DNA from: Batrachochytrium dendrobatidis JAM81
Taxonomy: Eukaryota; Chytridiomycota; Chytridiomycetes; Rhizophydiales
DNA length: 64,000 bases
Assembly: GCF_000203795.2 (NCBI RefSeq)
Contig: NW_006281106.1
Coordinates: forward strand, 501,302-565,301
Reading direction: 5' to 3'
Position 1 is the first letter of the stretch. Each line of letters opens with the position of its first letter. Shown piece after piece: positions 40,074 to 56,500 of this stretch. The notes under the pieces are model-generated. The model saw only the letters and a program-made list of their open reading frames with translations. It did not search any database and was not told where the DNA came from. Made by a program: the position numbers and the translations under genes.

Positions 40074-41956
40074 ATGCCAATGGCCAGTGACAACTCCGTT
40101 AACAAAAGACAGGCATTGGATCCCGTTGTTAAAGATGTTAAAAAATCAAAAACTGAGATTGATATCAATCAGCCCACTATAGATGGCTTGTCTGCCAAGG
40201 AGTTGTTTGATGTCAGGATTTCTGGTGGTCTAACTTACAACGACTTTCTTATTCTGCCTGGATACATTGACTTTCCCGCTTCTGCTGTGTCTTTAGAAAC
40301 TCGAATTACTCGTCGTTTCACTCTCAAAACTCCATTCATGTCTTCTCCCATGGACACTGTCACTGGTATTTTTTTCATTTTTTCAGCCATTTGGAATTCA
40401 TGACATGTGGCTGCTGAATTCAATTTTATTATAAACTGGACTTTCTGATCATGCATCTACTTTTAATTTTGCATATGGATTTTAGAAACCAACATGGCAA
40501 TCCACATGGCACTCAATGGTGGTCTTGGTGTCATTCATCACAACTGCCCTATAGAAGAGCAATGCGATATGGTGCGCAAGGTCAAGAAATTCGAAAACGG
40601 CTTTATCACTGATCCCAAGTGTCTTTCTCCCTCTCACAATGTTCAGGATGTTCTCGATATCAAGCGCAAGTTTGGCTTTTGTGGCATCCCCATTACTGCC
40701 GATGGCAAAATGGGTTCTCTTCTTCTCGGCATCGTCACTTCTCGCGATATTGATTTTCTTCAGAGTGACAATGACCAGCAAAAACTTCTCAAAGACATCA
40801 TGACTACCGATTTGGTTACTGCAAATCAGGGAATCTCTTTAGTAGAGGCAAATAGAATTTTGTCAGAATCCCGTAAAGGTAATTGCTTGTATTTATGTGC
40901 TGGCATGTCTTGAATCTATTTGGCTCACAATATTGACTGGATATTAGGAAAATTACTCATTGTTGATGCAAATGGCCACCTTACTGCTCTTCTTGCTCGA
41001 TCTGATCTGATCAAGACTCGTGATCATCCTCTTGCATCCAAGCGTGATTCCCGCCAGCTCCTTTGTGCTGCTGCCATTTCTACCCACAATGAAGACAAGA
41101 TTCGTCTGGCAGCACTTGTTGCTGTTGGCTTAGACATTGTTGTTCTTGACTCGAGTCAAGGCAACTCGTCGTTTCAAATTGAAATGATCAAATATATCAA
41201 AAAAACACATCCTCAAATTGACGTCATTGCTGGCAACGTTGTTACTACAGAGCAAGCCCGTAACCTCATTCTTGCTGGTGCAGATGCTCTTCGTATTGGC
41301 ATGGGATCTGGATCCATCTGCATTACTCAAGAAGGTAAACTATCTAACAGTGCCAATTTTAAAACTACGCATCTAGTTTGATGCACTCTAAATAACGACA
41401 TGTATATTTCTTAGTCATGGCTTGCGGTCGTCCACAGGGAACAGCTGTATATCGCGTTGCACAATATGCACGTCAATTTGGCATACCTGTTATTGCAGAT
41501 GGCGGCATTTCAAATGTTGGTCACATTATCAAAGCCATTTCTCTTGGTGCTTCTGCTGTCATGATGGGATCTCTTCTTGCTGGCACCACCGAGTCGCCAG
41601 GCGAATACTTTTATAATGACGGCCAGCGACTTAAAAAATATCGTGGTATGGGTTCTCTTGATGCTATGGACAAGGGTGATGCCGCTGGAAAACGCTACTT
41701 TTCAGAAAAAGACAAGGTCAAGGTTGCACAAGGTGTCGCCGGTGCTGTTGTTGACAAGGGTAGTGTCAAAAAGTTTGTTGAATACCTCTACGCCGGTCTT
41801 CAACATGGCCTTCAAGATATTGGTGTCAAATCAATCAAAGTCCTTCAAGAGCATGTATCTCAGGATATTATTAGATTTGAAAGGCGTAGCCCTTCAGCCC
41901 AACTCGAGGGTGGTGTTCATGGTCTGCATTCATTTGAGAAACGCCTTTTTCAGTAA
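40074..41956 (+). CDS. IMD: Inosine-5'-monophosphate dehydrogenase
   Basis: Four exons (40074-40365, 40486-40878, 40948-41334, 41415-41956) join to 537 residues. It oxidises IMP to XMP, the rate-limiting step to GTP. Visible: [53 protein letters not shown], and the CBS pair ([21 protein letters not shown] / [19 protein letters not shown]). These are followed by [19 protein letters not shown], the catalytic loop [12 protein letters not shown] (Cys), VIADGGI, and GMGSLDAM with KRYFSEKDK. All splice junctions keep frame. The C-terminus HSFEKRLFQ is typical of the family. The 3' end is convergent with PSO2, about 110 bp apart. Confidence 0.97.
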
Positions 41957-42065
41957 TACACTACAATTTTCATTTTCATTGTTTTATCCAAGTGGTGTCT
42001 ACGTGTTAGTTCATTTATTCCAATACTATGCGTGGCAGTCATTTCTAGATATACCAGCTTTTTAG

Positions 42066-44336
42066 TCATTTTTTCATCCATTGTTCAATCCATTGGTAGG
42101 TAGCGTGTCGAGTGGTTGCGCTTCCCATTCCTACAGTTGGAATGACCTTGTCGACATTCATTTTTTGTACAAAGCACTTTAATTCCTCAAACGAAGAGTG
42201 CTCAGAATAGGGTAATGGAATAAGCGTGATGTTGGGCGACAACCATCGTGGTTTAAGAGATGCAATAGAAAATTGCGATGGCGATTTGAGTTTTTGAAAA
42301 GTCCAGCCCGTTGGACGAACAGCAATAATGCTAGTAAACCTACCTTTATATTTATCCAGCATTCCTTCTAAGCTCTAAATCCACATAAAGTGGTCAATAA
42401 TCAAATCAAACCAATACACTATTAGCAAATTACGAATAGCAATGTCAGCACAATTGACCAAAAGCTTACCGTTTTGTTAAGCTGCATCATGGTGCATAGA
42501 TGAACATTGGCTTCCTCTGGTTGAGAAACAACCAGTCTGTCAAGATCAGGATCCTCTAAACAAGCCAGTACTCGTCGTTTAGTCGCATCAGCATAAATCT
42601 TGCTAGATATAGCCTTGGACATGGCGAGAAACACTTTTTCCTTGCCAATGGTGTATGTCCCAACAACCACGAGTATTTTGCAAAGCGGTGGTCGCACTCG
42701 TGTCAAGTAGTGTGAGTTTGTTCCAGAACATTGATGGAGATTGTCACCAGTCAACCAATTTCTTAAAAATTCTGAACTCGAGTTTGAATGTTTTGATGCT
42801 GGACTGAGAAACTTTGTCATGGTAGAACGATTCACAAGGGACTGGATTGATTTTCCAGATACAGCACCTTGGATAAGCTCACATATGGATGCAATAACCG
42901 CATCCTGTAATGGAAATATGTATTTTGGGTTACAATAAGTCGTGTCAAGATAAATCTCATCAAGCCTGATCAAAGGTTTGGAAAGACTACAATCTGGTAT
43001 TGATTTAGATTTTCGGGAAGGATTAATGATCATGGGCGAATCCGAATTCACGCACAATGATGGATGTGTAAAATGAGACGAATGCACACGAAAATCGCCA
43101 GTATGAAGAACATTGCGATTGTTTTGCATTGCATCAACTGATGGGATCTCAAACAAAATTATGACTGACCCAGGACAGCTAGTAGAAAATAGTATCATTG
43201 TCAATACAGTCAAGATAACCCAAAAACTATTTAAAATCTACAACACAATATAATAGTAAAACTTACTGATTCGCATCAATAAACGTTACTTGAATTCCTT
43301 GAATCTCTGTCCGTGTGTTCAAAGGGATCGTATGCAACATTGATCGATCAACACCAAGTTGCTGGGCAACAAGATTTGCAGTAATATGTGAACAGTAAAT
43401 TGGTCCGCTGTTGAAGGATTTCTTTAGTCCGCCATAGTGATCGGAGTGAAAATGGGTTAAAAAATACGCTGTGCATCCAGGAATAACGCCATAGCAAAAT
43501 GCGTCCACAGTAAAACTGGTTTCTGAAATGTGTTTATACCACGGGCATTTGCTTGAACCCAAAGCATATTGGGACACGGATTGTTTCTGTTTGACTGGCT
43601 CAAGAATTGGAGATGGTTGATGCATTTGAGAGGATAATGAAAAGGCTTTTGTAGATGTGGCGAATGAGGTTGTGGAGTTTTGGTCTGGCGAATTGCTTGA
43701 TGCATGATTTTGCTTGAATGATGGCAGAGTATCGTCTGTGTTTACAGATGATACAAAATGACGATCAGATTCATTGCTGGATGTCGCACAGGGATTTGAT
43801 CCGTGCATAGTAACATATGAATTGCCAGACACGCTCTGTTCATTTATGTTTTGAAGTGCATCCAGACATGCATTTACATGTTGTTCAAGCTCTGCCAGAC
43901 ATAAATTAGGTTGTAATTGTAAGCAAACCGGACAAGTCGATTGGTCGTTTACTATCTGCCAGTTATTGGGGAAAGCCGCTGACTGCATAGTAGTGTCATT
44001 ATTGTCCGAATCAAATCTTGCAAAATCTTGGAGTATTTCAACAGAGTCTTGTGTTTCCATTGAAGTTTTGGATAATGAATGCAATGGACTATGTCCAAAC
44101 GACGAGGCAGAGCCAATCGGAACAAGGTTGTTATGAACACTTTCAGTATTGAATAAACCAGTGTTTGTAGTAAGAATATCTTCAACAGGATATATACTGG
44201 TGTCTTCAGTTACAGTAGCTGTTGGCTTTGGCGACATTGTTTTTATAAAAAGCGACTGCACTGACATCCGTTGCAGCTTTTGCTGTTGATTCAATGCCAG
44301 CTGCTTGGGTTGTTTCTTTGTTGCCTTTCCAGCCAT
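42066..44336 (-). CDS. PSO2: DNA cross-link repair nuclease PSO2/SNM1
   Basis: About three exons. The N-terminal part is Ser/Thr-rich, with the basic start MAGKATKKQPKQ. A UBZ4-type finger reads CPVC...H..AC (ELEQHVNACLD). The metallo-beta-lactamase domain begins KHISETSFTVDAFCYG, with motif II HFHSDHYGGL, then YCSHITANLV, DANQCPGSVIILFE and LHTGDFRVH. The beta-CASP part has LDTTYCNPKYIFP, VVGTYTIGKEKVFLAM and PYSEHSSFEELKCFV near the end (a His motif). SNM1 nucleases process interstrand cross-links. The CASP half contains a Ser-rich insert (SPASKHSNSSSEFLRNWL). Confidence 0.94.
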
Positions 44337-47425
<3,089 letters not shown>

Positions 47426-47674
47426 ATGATGGTTTAGCCACTTTTCTAACTAAACTCATGCATTTGGTTTCTTGTCGTACAATGTCAATACTATTGAACA
47501 CTAGTAGTTCACTTCAAATTGAGACACTCGTTTCAAAAAGATTTATGTGAAATATTGTGCAAGTGTCTGTAGATGAGTAATGATTCAGAAACCCAAGAAT
47601 AAATTTTGACAATCCAATGCACCAACGAGATTCCCAGCATTAATTACAATGTTATTCCACACAAAGTTGATGGA

Positions 47675-49089
47675 TTAGTAAATACAGATTTTAAGATATG
47701 CTTTAAATACACGATCCAAACTTGCCTTTGAAACACTGAATTCAGACACCAAACCAACGTCATTAACATCCAATGCAAGTGTTTGCGAGACCGAATCAAA
47801 CGTCTTTTGAAAGTCTTGTCGCTTTTTGTCGTTTTCATCCAAAAGTAAGTCTTGCAACCAGCTCTCGTATGTTTCCTTTGGCTTGGTTCCATCAGGATGG
47901 CGTTGATCTTCGGGACATGCAGAAAATACATTAAAAAAGCGCTCCAAATTTGGTCCTACTTCCAGTACCGATGCCATATTCCCCACTCTATAACAGTAGT
48001 TGGGTGCTGACCAAACAGTTGAAAGCATGTCGTCAAATAGTATTTGGTATCCTTCCATACAAAGCTGGTGTGCTCTGCAAATATGTCCAAGAGAATTGAT
48101 TTCCAAAAATCGACGTGTGATATCTTCTCCAAATACGTAGCCAGCTCCTCGTGGAGATATAGCAAAACCACCGCTGTCATCAAGTTTGCTAGACTGAAAT
48201 GGGTCTGACCAAACCAAATCTGCCATGGGTCCATCATGTGGTATTTCTAAGTTTTTCCAATAAATTGTGATTTGTCAGTTAGATTAACCAAAGTCAAATG
48301 ATTGTAGTGTAGATCTATTCAAATGTAATAGTTTCAGTAAACACTACCTCTGAATCTATCAATTACTCTAATTTGATCCAATGTATGAAGGGATGGACTA
48401 AGACCTGGGATTTAAAGAGTGTTTTCCGGTTAGTATGCTTTCAAGTAAATCAAGACTATTAAAGACAAGACACTCCAAATCATTGATACTGAATAGTGAC
48501 GGAATTACCTCCATGAACACACAGAATAGAGTCGCTAATAACAACAGCAAGTACCAAGTAATCAAACAAATCGGTGAAATACGACCATACATTGGCACTA
48601 CCATACTTTTCCAAGCATTCAGTATAAAAGCCATATGTCTGAGTAACAGTGCGACTTTCATGATTTCCTCTAACAAGAGTGACTCGATCTGGATATCTGA
48701 GCTTCAAACACATCAGTAATGTGATGGTTTCGACAGAATAATAACCACGATCCACATAATCACCCAGAAAGACATAGTTTGTGTTTGGACAAAACCCCCC
48801 AATGCGGAAGATCTCCAACAGGTCATAAAACTGCCTGCAGTCAGTGGATCGAATAGAATAGTGAGTTCAAGTGCAATCAAACGGTCAGACACACCACTTG
48901 ATGAATTCATACAAAGAGTATTTACCCATGAACATCTCCTACAATGGTGACTGGAGCCTGAACCTCGCGCACATTGCCTTCCTGAACTAGAACTTCTTTG
49001 GCCTTGGCACACAACTCTTTGATGTAATTCTCTGGCAAAAGTTCTCGTTTCTGTGCACGACTAATGCATTCTTCCAAATCCCATGCCAT
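47675..49089 (-). CDS. PPG1: PP2A-like Ser/Thr phosphatase PPG1
   Basis: Four exons. It starts [20 protein letters not shown]. Conserved catalytic motifs are all there: [33 protein letters not shown] and [11 protein letters not shown]. It resembles PPG1 more than PP2A or PP4, notably in [26 protein letters not shown]. The C-terminus is unusual: the PP2A-type DYFL tail is missing. Instead there are about 70 residues ([10 protein letters not shown], then [17 protein letters not shown]...[10 protein letters not shown]). In yeast PPG1 acts with the Far complex. The start codon sits 155 bp from SNF8 on the other strand. Confidence 0.88.
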
Positions 49090-49244
49090 GACCCAACTTT
49101 ACACGATTGATAGTAAATCCAAGCGAATAGAGTTGAAATCAAATATGGCAAGTTGAAATCAAACAAGATTTTCGATAATCAAGTTTAACTCGACTCTGAC
49201 CATTATCAGTGACTTGAATTGGCTGGCACATTACTTGATTTTAA
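49090..49244. promoter_or_regulatory. Compact divergent promoter PPG1/SNF8
   Basis: Only about 155 bp separate the two start codons, so both promoters must overlap. AAATCAAATATGG and similar AT-rich strings occur; no binding site could be assigned. Confidence 0.35.
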
Positions 49245-50458
49245 ATGGCTTATAGAAGAGTGGGAATTCATGGACTGCAGCAGCAGACTAGAAACAAGGT
49301 ATTTGCAAGCTATGCACGGATGAATTAAGCTCCATGTATTTATTATTGATACAACTTGTGCAATTGAACACAAACAGGAAGAGTTTCAAAAAGCAGGAGA
49401 GGCATTGGCCATACAGCAACTAGAGCAGGTATATTTCATGCAGCTGTTTGCATAAAGTATTTCTAGTCGGTTCTTGTGATGACAAGTTATTTCGTTTAAA
49501 CCGGATTGTTTTATGATGCTGCATGTTGAACTCACTATGTCGGCATTGCTTGCATATACTTAGATGAAGAATCTGTTGGCTACATTCAAGACTAATCTGG
49601 AGGAATTTGCTACCAAACACAAAAAGGACATCAAGAGAGATCCAGTATTCCGCATGCATTTCCAACGCATGTGCAATAATGTGGGTGTAAATCCGCTGGC
49701 TTCTAATAAAGGCTTTTGGTCCGACATTCTTGGGTTTGGCGACTTTTACTATGAATTGGGTGTCCAGATTGCAGAGGTTTGTCTAGCTACTCGTGAACGA
49801 AATGGAGGACTGATCGATCTGGGCGAGCTCATGCAATTGGTAACTAAAATGCGAGGCAAGACTGCTCAAGCCATTTCCATGTATGTTGGATTGGTTTCAT
49901 CGATTTAGCATGTATTGGATCAGCTTATAAGTTTATATAAACAGCTAATTTTATGAATACACGCAGGGATGATATTATACGGAGTATCAAGGCACTCAAA
50001 CCACTTGGAAACGGATTTGATATTGTCACAATCGGAAGTCGAAGTATGGTACAATCAGTTCCTCGAGAGTTGGATGGTGATTCAACAAAAGTACTCTCGC
50101 TTGCCGAGGTACGCTATTTCCAAATGTCATCTATCCAATGCGCTTTCACAACAATATTGGCTAAATATGATTGAATCCATTCTAAACTACCAACTTTATT
50201 TTTTAGAGTAAAGGATATGTTAGTGTGCAGATGGTCAAATCCGATCTTGGCTGGGAAGATGAACGCATTTCAAAAGTACTGGTATGTCATTGTATTCATT
50301 AAACAGTCTGTAGCAGCTTATCTGCCAACAGTCATTCAATACAACTAACACTTGTGCTTAAATCTTTGAATCAGCAAACCATGCTTAAAGATGGAATATG
50401 TTGGATTGATACACAGGATCGAGTTCATACATATTGGGTATCCGGGTTTTTTGGCTGA
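49245..50458 (+). CDS. SNF8: ESCRT-II subunit SNF8/VPS22
   Basis: Six exons (49245-49298, 49378-49428, 49564-49880, 49967-50108, 50207-50281, 50375-50458) give 240 residues, normal for the family. It starts MAYRRVGIHGLQQQ, the usual SNF8 opening. It continues LATFKTNLEEFATKHKKDI, RDPVFRMHFQRMCNNVGVNP, then GFWSDILGFGDFYYELGVQI and VCLATRERNGGLIDLGEL. The winged-helix part has DDIIRSIKALKPLGNGFDIV, SVQMVKSDLGWEDER and TMLKDGICWIDTQ. ESCRT-II sorts ubiquitinated cargo into multivesicular bodies. All six exons keep frame. Confidence 0.97.
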
Positions 50459-50613
50459 ATGTATAAACTTGTGGATACAATGCACTTTGACAAAGATTAA
50501 ATATGTTCAATTTTAATAAAAAATAATGTTTAGGCTTGAATTGTGGGTTCCAATACTTTTCATCCACTTCCTATCAACAATATCTGTAGTTGACTATTTT
50601 TTAATGATGCCAT

Positions 50614-53112
50614 TCACTCGACTGCCACACACGCGAACAGTTTATCGATTTCCTGAACAAGATCCAGTCGCGGTACACCTTCCAACGAATGTACATTGTT
50701 TAAATCATTATTGACAGGGATACGCACAGTGGGAGGTGGCGGCGGTGGAAGACGACGAGTTGGTGCAGGTTCCGATGGACCTTTGACGAGTGCAGCGGTT
50801 TGATTTGCTCCAATTCTCTGTTGCTTAATAATGGACAGCATGGGTGGGTTGGAAGGAGGAAGTGGAACACTGTTTAGTCCAAGTCCGTCGAAATCATTCA
50901 TTCGGGACAGTGAAGTTGGAGAGAATTTGCTTCCTCTCTGCGACGAAATTGTTCCCGACTTTGATGCGGTGGGTGTATAAGAAGGATATTTGAGTGAAAC
51001 TGGCGATTGTGTGTTTGAGCTATAACCAAATGTGGCAGCCTTGCTGGTCGTGTACGACTTTGTTTTGAGCATATCATCGCGAGAACGTGGGTGATCGACC
51101 CTATCCAGCATGGAGTAAATACTGCCGTGGGTGGGAGAGTTGGGAAGACATGGTTTTTCATCCGCTGCAACAGCAATGGGTGGTGCAGAGGGTATAGATC
51201 CATCGCTAATGCTTTGTCGAGAGGATGTCACAAACGTATCTTGACGGTCGTCAAATTGATTCAAGTCACAGTTGCGCGTATCTTCAGCCTTACTCATTTC
51301 TATAGACTTTGAATGGTTTTGTTCAGGCTTAAGTGCTTGTTGTGCTGATTCATCATTTGAAACAATATCTGCAATATTCAGTTCAACAGCAGGCATTTTT
51401 GTGTAAAATGAAGCAGGATGAAGAATGGTAATTGGAAAATCTAGCCGAATCTTGCTTTGTCCTTTAAGCGTGACTTTTACCTGAACAAAGAACGACACAT
51501 CAATCAATCGACCATTTGAAATAGACCGTGAGATTGTGGGAACATTTATATCAAGTACAAAAGATGTCGATGCGCCAGGTTTGACACCACTCCAGATCTC
51601 GAATCCTTTTGTGTTTTGTGCGTTTTTGACGTTATCGTCTACGAAACCGCCTCCTTGGAATTTACTAGAAAGCGTAGCAATACCTGAGTTTAAGGGAATG
51701 CTGGCCGTTTCAAGCTTACGGCGTGAAACTACCGTACGAACAAATGAAAGCATAGTAATCGATCCTCTATCATCATCAATATGCCTATTAGGATCATGAT
51801 TGTTTGAGGGAGCAGCAACGTAAGAAAAGGTCTTGACACGCCTAATAAGCGACACACTCAATTTGGTAACAGGCTTAGCCGAACCGTTTTGAATATCAAT
51901 CCCTACAAACCCAATTCCACCACTTAGCCAAGTTCCCGTGTCAATAGAGTTATCAGCTTGTGGTACTCGAATAGAAGCTGCCAATTTGACATTCCCCTTT
52001 TTTCCAATATTGAGTAGATTGGGTTTAACTTCACTGCTGATTTCCTTGAATAATGGAGATGTTGGTGGAAGCATGGACGAGAATTGTGTTTGGAGCTGAA
52101 AATGTGCTGATTCCACTACATTCACATCGCGATACGAAGCGATTGGGAAGCAATCTTTAGATTCAACTTTTGGGTACACAACTCTAAATATGCAATATCA
52201 TTTTAGTAAAAATGTGAGTTCATCATCAACTCAATAGGTTGGGTACTACACGTTTTGATCAATATAAGCTGGACATACCCGGCAACAATGTATCGAATTC
52301 CACCTAGCCTTTTGTTCCAGTATGAGCTAGGCAAAATAACACCAGCATTTTGCTCAGTATAGATCCAGGGGTTACTGGTTGTGTCGGATTGTATCTCGAT
52401 TGAAAAATTGAGAACTGTTGTGCCTTTTTTAGCTCTCCACATGCCATTCTCATCAGGCGAGCTGGCATACACGGCATCCGTTGGAGCACGTGTCACATCT
52501 TGTAATAAAAGCCGTTTCGATAAAAACAAACGTTGATTGGGTTTGTTGGTTTTTTGGGGGAATGTTTCTACGAGTTTACAGTGCATTTGCGTGTTAATAG
52601 ACTCGATAAAACAATAAGCATGTCTAAACTAGATAGAACGTGCACTTTTGAAACATGCATGCATATATCTTGTGCTAGATACATATAAACATAGACTGCT
52701 ACATGAACCACAAGATATTACCTTCAATGCCAATAAGATAGACATGAATTTTTCCTATTTTTGTGTGTTCATTCTCCTTGGTGCAAGACACCTCAATTTT
52801 GCCAGTAACTGCCTCGCCTGTTGTAAACAATGTTTTGGACAGCGACACATTTGTCGAGATGTGTTTCAACGATGAGCGCACTTGGCGCGGATAGTACTCA
52901 AATGGTGGTATCTTTGATACAGGGTTAGATATAACAAATTCAGAAAGCTGGCGTGGAGTGAGGCTTGCTTTGCCATCTTGCTGAAGTTGAGACGAAATTC
53001 TATGAGGACTACTTGTTGTAGTGTCACAATCTTCATCAATGGAATCCGAAGTATCGGCATAGGTGCGACTTTGGCGAGCTCCTGGAAGTGGATTTGAGTG
53101 CCAATCTGACAT
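50614..53112 (-). CDS. Arrestin-like trafficking adaptor
   Basis: Three exons. Exon 1 (from 53112) has a Ser/Thr-rich start and PPFEYYPRQVRSSLKHI, then VSLSKTLFTTGEAVTGKIEV, the first arrestin sandwich. The second exon, around 52.25-52.5 kb, has WRAKKGTTVLNFSIEIQSD and GVILPSSYWNKRLGGIRYIV. The third exon (50614 to about 52179) carries the arrestin-C half: GNVKLAASIRVPQADNSIDT, VTKLSVSLIRRVKTFSY and FEIWSGVKPGASTSFVLDIN. A long disordered tail with Pro runs (PPPPPPTVRIPV) ends at VAVE. Such proteins act as ubiquitin-ligase adaptors for plasma-membrane cargo. I do not see a canonical PPxY in the tail, so the ligase link is open. Confidence 0.8.
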
Positions 53113-53551
53113 GATTGTTTCTTGTTATGGTGTAGTTGAATGGACAGGGCTGGAACTTTAGGTCATTGCGATATTTATTGAATCTATTGTCTTTGTTGAA
53201 AATAACAATTAAACCTTGGCCCAAGTAGGGCCACGTTTCAAGCATGGACCGCGTCGCACTATGTTGTCAATAGCGATGGGGGGTATCTGGTGTTTGTAAG
53301 GAATAGGATGAGCAATGTTATAAAATATATCAAGCATGATGGGTGCTACACAAATATACTCCTACGCTATAGCTATCATGTAAGCACCAAATCCTTGGGC
53401 ATCTACCCATTCCAATTATCAAATAGCTGAGTGATGGGTCGACCCATTCATAATCATGCCAATCCAGGCTTAGTAGTAGAAGCCCACCAAAAATCAATAC
53501 TCCAACAGTAACCAATAGACCAAATGTATAAATTCTGCTTATTCATTCAAC
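53113..53551. other. Spacer between arrestin start and ACF1 end
   Basis: About 440 bp between two minus-strand genes. It presumably holds the arrestin promoter and the ACF1 3' UTR. No gene or repeat is seen. Confidence 0.45.
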
Positions 53552-56500
53552 TTATTCTTGTGCCCATATATTTTCATACTCGGGCCGCATATGTCTGCCA
53601 GAGCCATTGACTTCCAGCGATATTGCTGTTGCGAGTGTCTCTGATCGTTTAAGCATACTTTCTGTAATAAAATCGCTAAGATGGCTAATATTTGAAGAAA
53701 GGTGGAGCTCTCGAATGCCACGTGGGTCAAGCCATGCCAGTAATTGATCAATCTACCGAAAACACAAACACAAGCCAAATTAGCAAACAGTTTGACAAGA
53801 TAAAAACAAAACCAACACACCTGTTCTGGAGTGGAATAGTATCCCCATTTGCCATTCAACAGACCAAGCCTTGCATCCAGCATCACACCGCCTTCACTCG
53901 GCCGTGCACTTTTAAGATCTTCGCTTTCGGCCCTGGTTTCGTTCCAGTGTTTGATCCATTTATCATCAATCATATTTTCCACACCAAACTCTTCTACAAA
54001 AAGACATCCAGAAGCAAAATCCAAAACACCCGCTTCACTATCAGCAGAGCCCTTGGAAGTTTCTACTCCTTGAGTCACAGTAAAAAACGGGTACGCTCCA
54101 TATCCGCCATCAAACCACCAATACCGATTATGATATCGATCGCGTCCCAAGGGTTTGATTCTTACAATGGCATACTGAATGCGCAGCAAATGATCAATGA
54201 TTCGCTGGCGACAATGAAGTTGGCGGTCCTTGTCTTCCAGCTTGCGACGCCCATCTTGTTTGGCTTTGAGTTCTTTGGATTGCTCTTTTTGGCGCTGGAT
54301 TTCGTCTTGACGTCGTTTTTCTTCATTATCACGCCTGAGCTGCTCGGCACGAAGCTTTTGGACACGAGAAAGCTGTCTTGATGACTTTTCGGTGTCTGAG
54401 CCACTATGTTCTGATTCAAGATCATCTGCATCGTCCAGTTTGGCTGTTGATTCAGACGTCAACGCAACCGAGGTTTCACCAGCCAAAAAGCCGAGTTCTA
54501 ATATACTTTGCGCACTAAACATTTATAAAGAAAAATCAGTACAAACATCAAAGTTGAATCAGTGCTTCTCTAGACCAAATCATACAAGACAACGTACACT
54601 GCCTTTCGATCACGGACAATATCACGCTTTTCCTTGCGCAGTTCAATCGCCTCATCAATCGCCTTGTCGCGACACTGCCTAAGAAGCTCGCAGTCCACGA
54701 GACAAACGTCAATCAAATATGCCAAAATCGCAATCTTATCAGCAGCAGAAAGTGTACCAAAACCACAACGGCTTGCACAACACAGCTCTTCAAAAGCTGT
54801 AGTGTCGGTTTCAACAACGCTCGATGCCTTATTCTTTCGCTTATTTTTTGATTTTTTTGCTGAGCCATTGGTTGTTGGTTTTGGTGGAGTAGATACACTG
54901 GATGGAGAGTGATGTAGTCCGCTACTTGTACGAGGATGTCGACCGGAAGCAGCCAATCTTGATGGCGAGGAGCGTTCTGCATGGACTTTTTTGGACTTTG
55001 TTTGCCTAGTATGTCGTCCCTTTCGTGTTGCAGATACAGGTCGGCCATCTGGTGTCCAATCCTCTTCGTCAGATTCATAAATCTTACGATGTTTGCGATA
55101 GTCAGATGAACCACCATTGCGTACTCTATGACTAATATCATCGCCTGAGCCGCCTTCATCTACATATGTATCATTAAGGGATTCCATATCGGGGTACGAT
55201 ACAATATCATCTAGCGTATCATCTAATGTATCGTCTTCGACATCTTCCAGATTGCCGTTGGTTTCAACCGAGCTAGCACCATTCTGCTTTACGTCATCGG
55301 TAGATTCCACGACACTCGTATTATCATTTGCAACATCATTGGGGTCTGTTACAACAGAATCAGCTACATCTCCTAGTGGATCAGACAAGCTATGGCCATT
55401 GATACCAACATCACTGCGATCTAACTTGGATGTTGAGGGTTTAGTTGTCAAAAGCAACGAAAGTGTGCGCCATTTGAGGGCTTCTATTTCCTCGGTGTCA
55501 GAGTGCATGCAATCCTTGATAATACCGGCTAGCGCTACCTCCCATGCTTTAAGGCGGTCTGTAGATTTTTCTGCAGATGATGAATATGAAGGCGTATGTG
55601 CAGATCTAACAGGAGTTGTGCGTTGTCGTTTTGTAGGGATAGATGTAGACCAATTTCCAGGCTGCCATTTAAACCACTGGTCGATTGCAATACGTTCGTC
55701 AGGATTTAAAGCCTGATATGCAATGATGGTAGACGTCATGAGCGCATTTGTTGAAGATAGTGAAACCGCTGCATTGGGCGTCATGAACTCTTCTGAAAGT
55801 ACAGGAAATGGTTTTACTGCAGGGTGGATTCCAGTGTTTGGGTCTATTCCTTTGCACCATTCTTCACAAACAAGATGGATTAAGCTGGAAAAAAGTTCTT
55901 CGAGAAGTGGAGGAGTATTCTGTGTATTGGTGGTCGAGATGGCTTGAAGAAATGCATCAAATGTGAATGGATAGAGATGCAGATAGGGACCATAGGCAGA
56001 AGTAAAGTTCCACACAGTAATAAGTTGTAGCACATGAGAACTCGGAATAGTGCCAAAATCATACGACGGAGCAGGACGTACTGGAAGTTTAGTATTGTCT
56101 TCTGCAGGCTGGCGGAATAGTCGATAGCGATAAAGCTCCAAATCATCAATAGGGAGTGAAACTGCTACTTCTCGCAGAGATTTATGCTTGAGATCTTGCT
56201 TGCCCATGTACACTACTTTGGAGTCGCCTTTGGTATTACGTCTATCTAGAGCGTGTTGCAATTCTTTAGGCGGAGTGGTGCGAAGTTTAAACTTTTGAAC
56301 AAGTTCTGGACGAACAACCCAAGGTGCTCCAATCCATTTATCTTTAATGGCAACCTCCCGAATATATTTTTTAAAGGTTTGTTTTGACAATGCTAATCGA
56401 TCGCGTCGGAAATGAGATACTGAGACTGCAGCAGTTTTTTGGGGTGTGCTAGAAACAAGAAGATAGTAAGCTTTTTCTCCAGGAACAATGTCGACTATAT

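Noticed and set aside
53692..54381. 229-codon plus-strand ORF opposite the ACF1/ITC1 gene.
   Set aside because: It is antisense to the conserved WHIM exon (PLGRDRYHNRYWWF). Its length comes from the codon bias of the coding strand.
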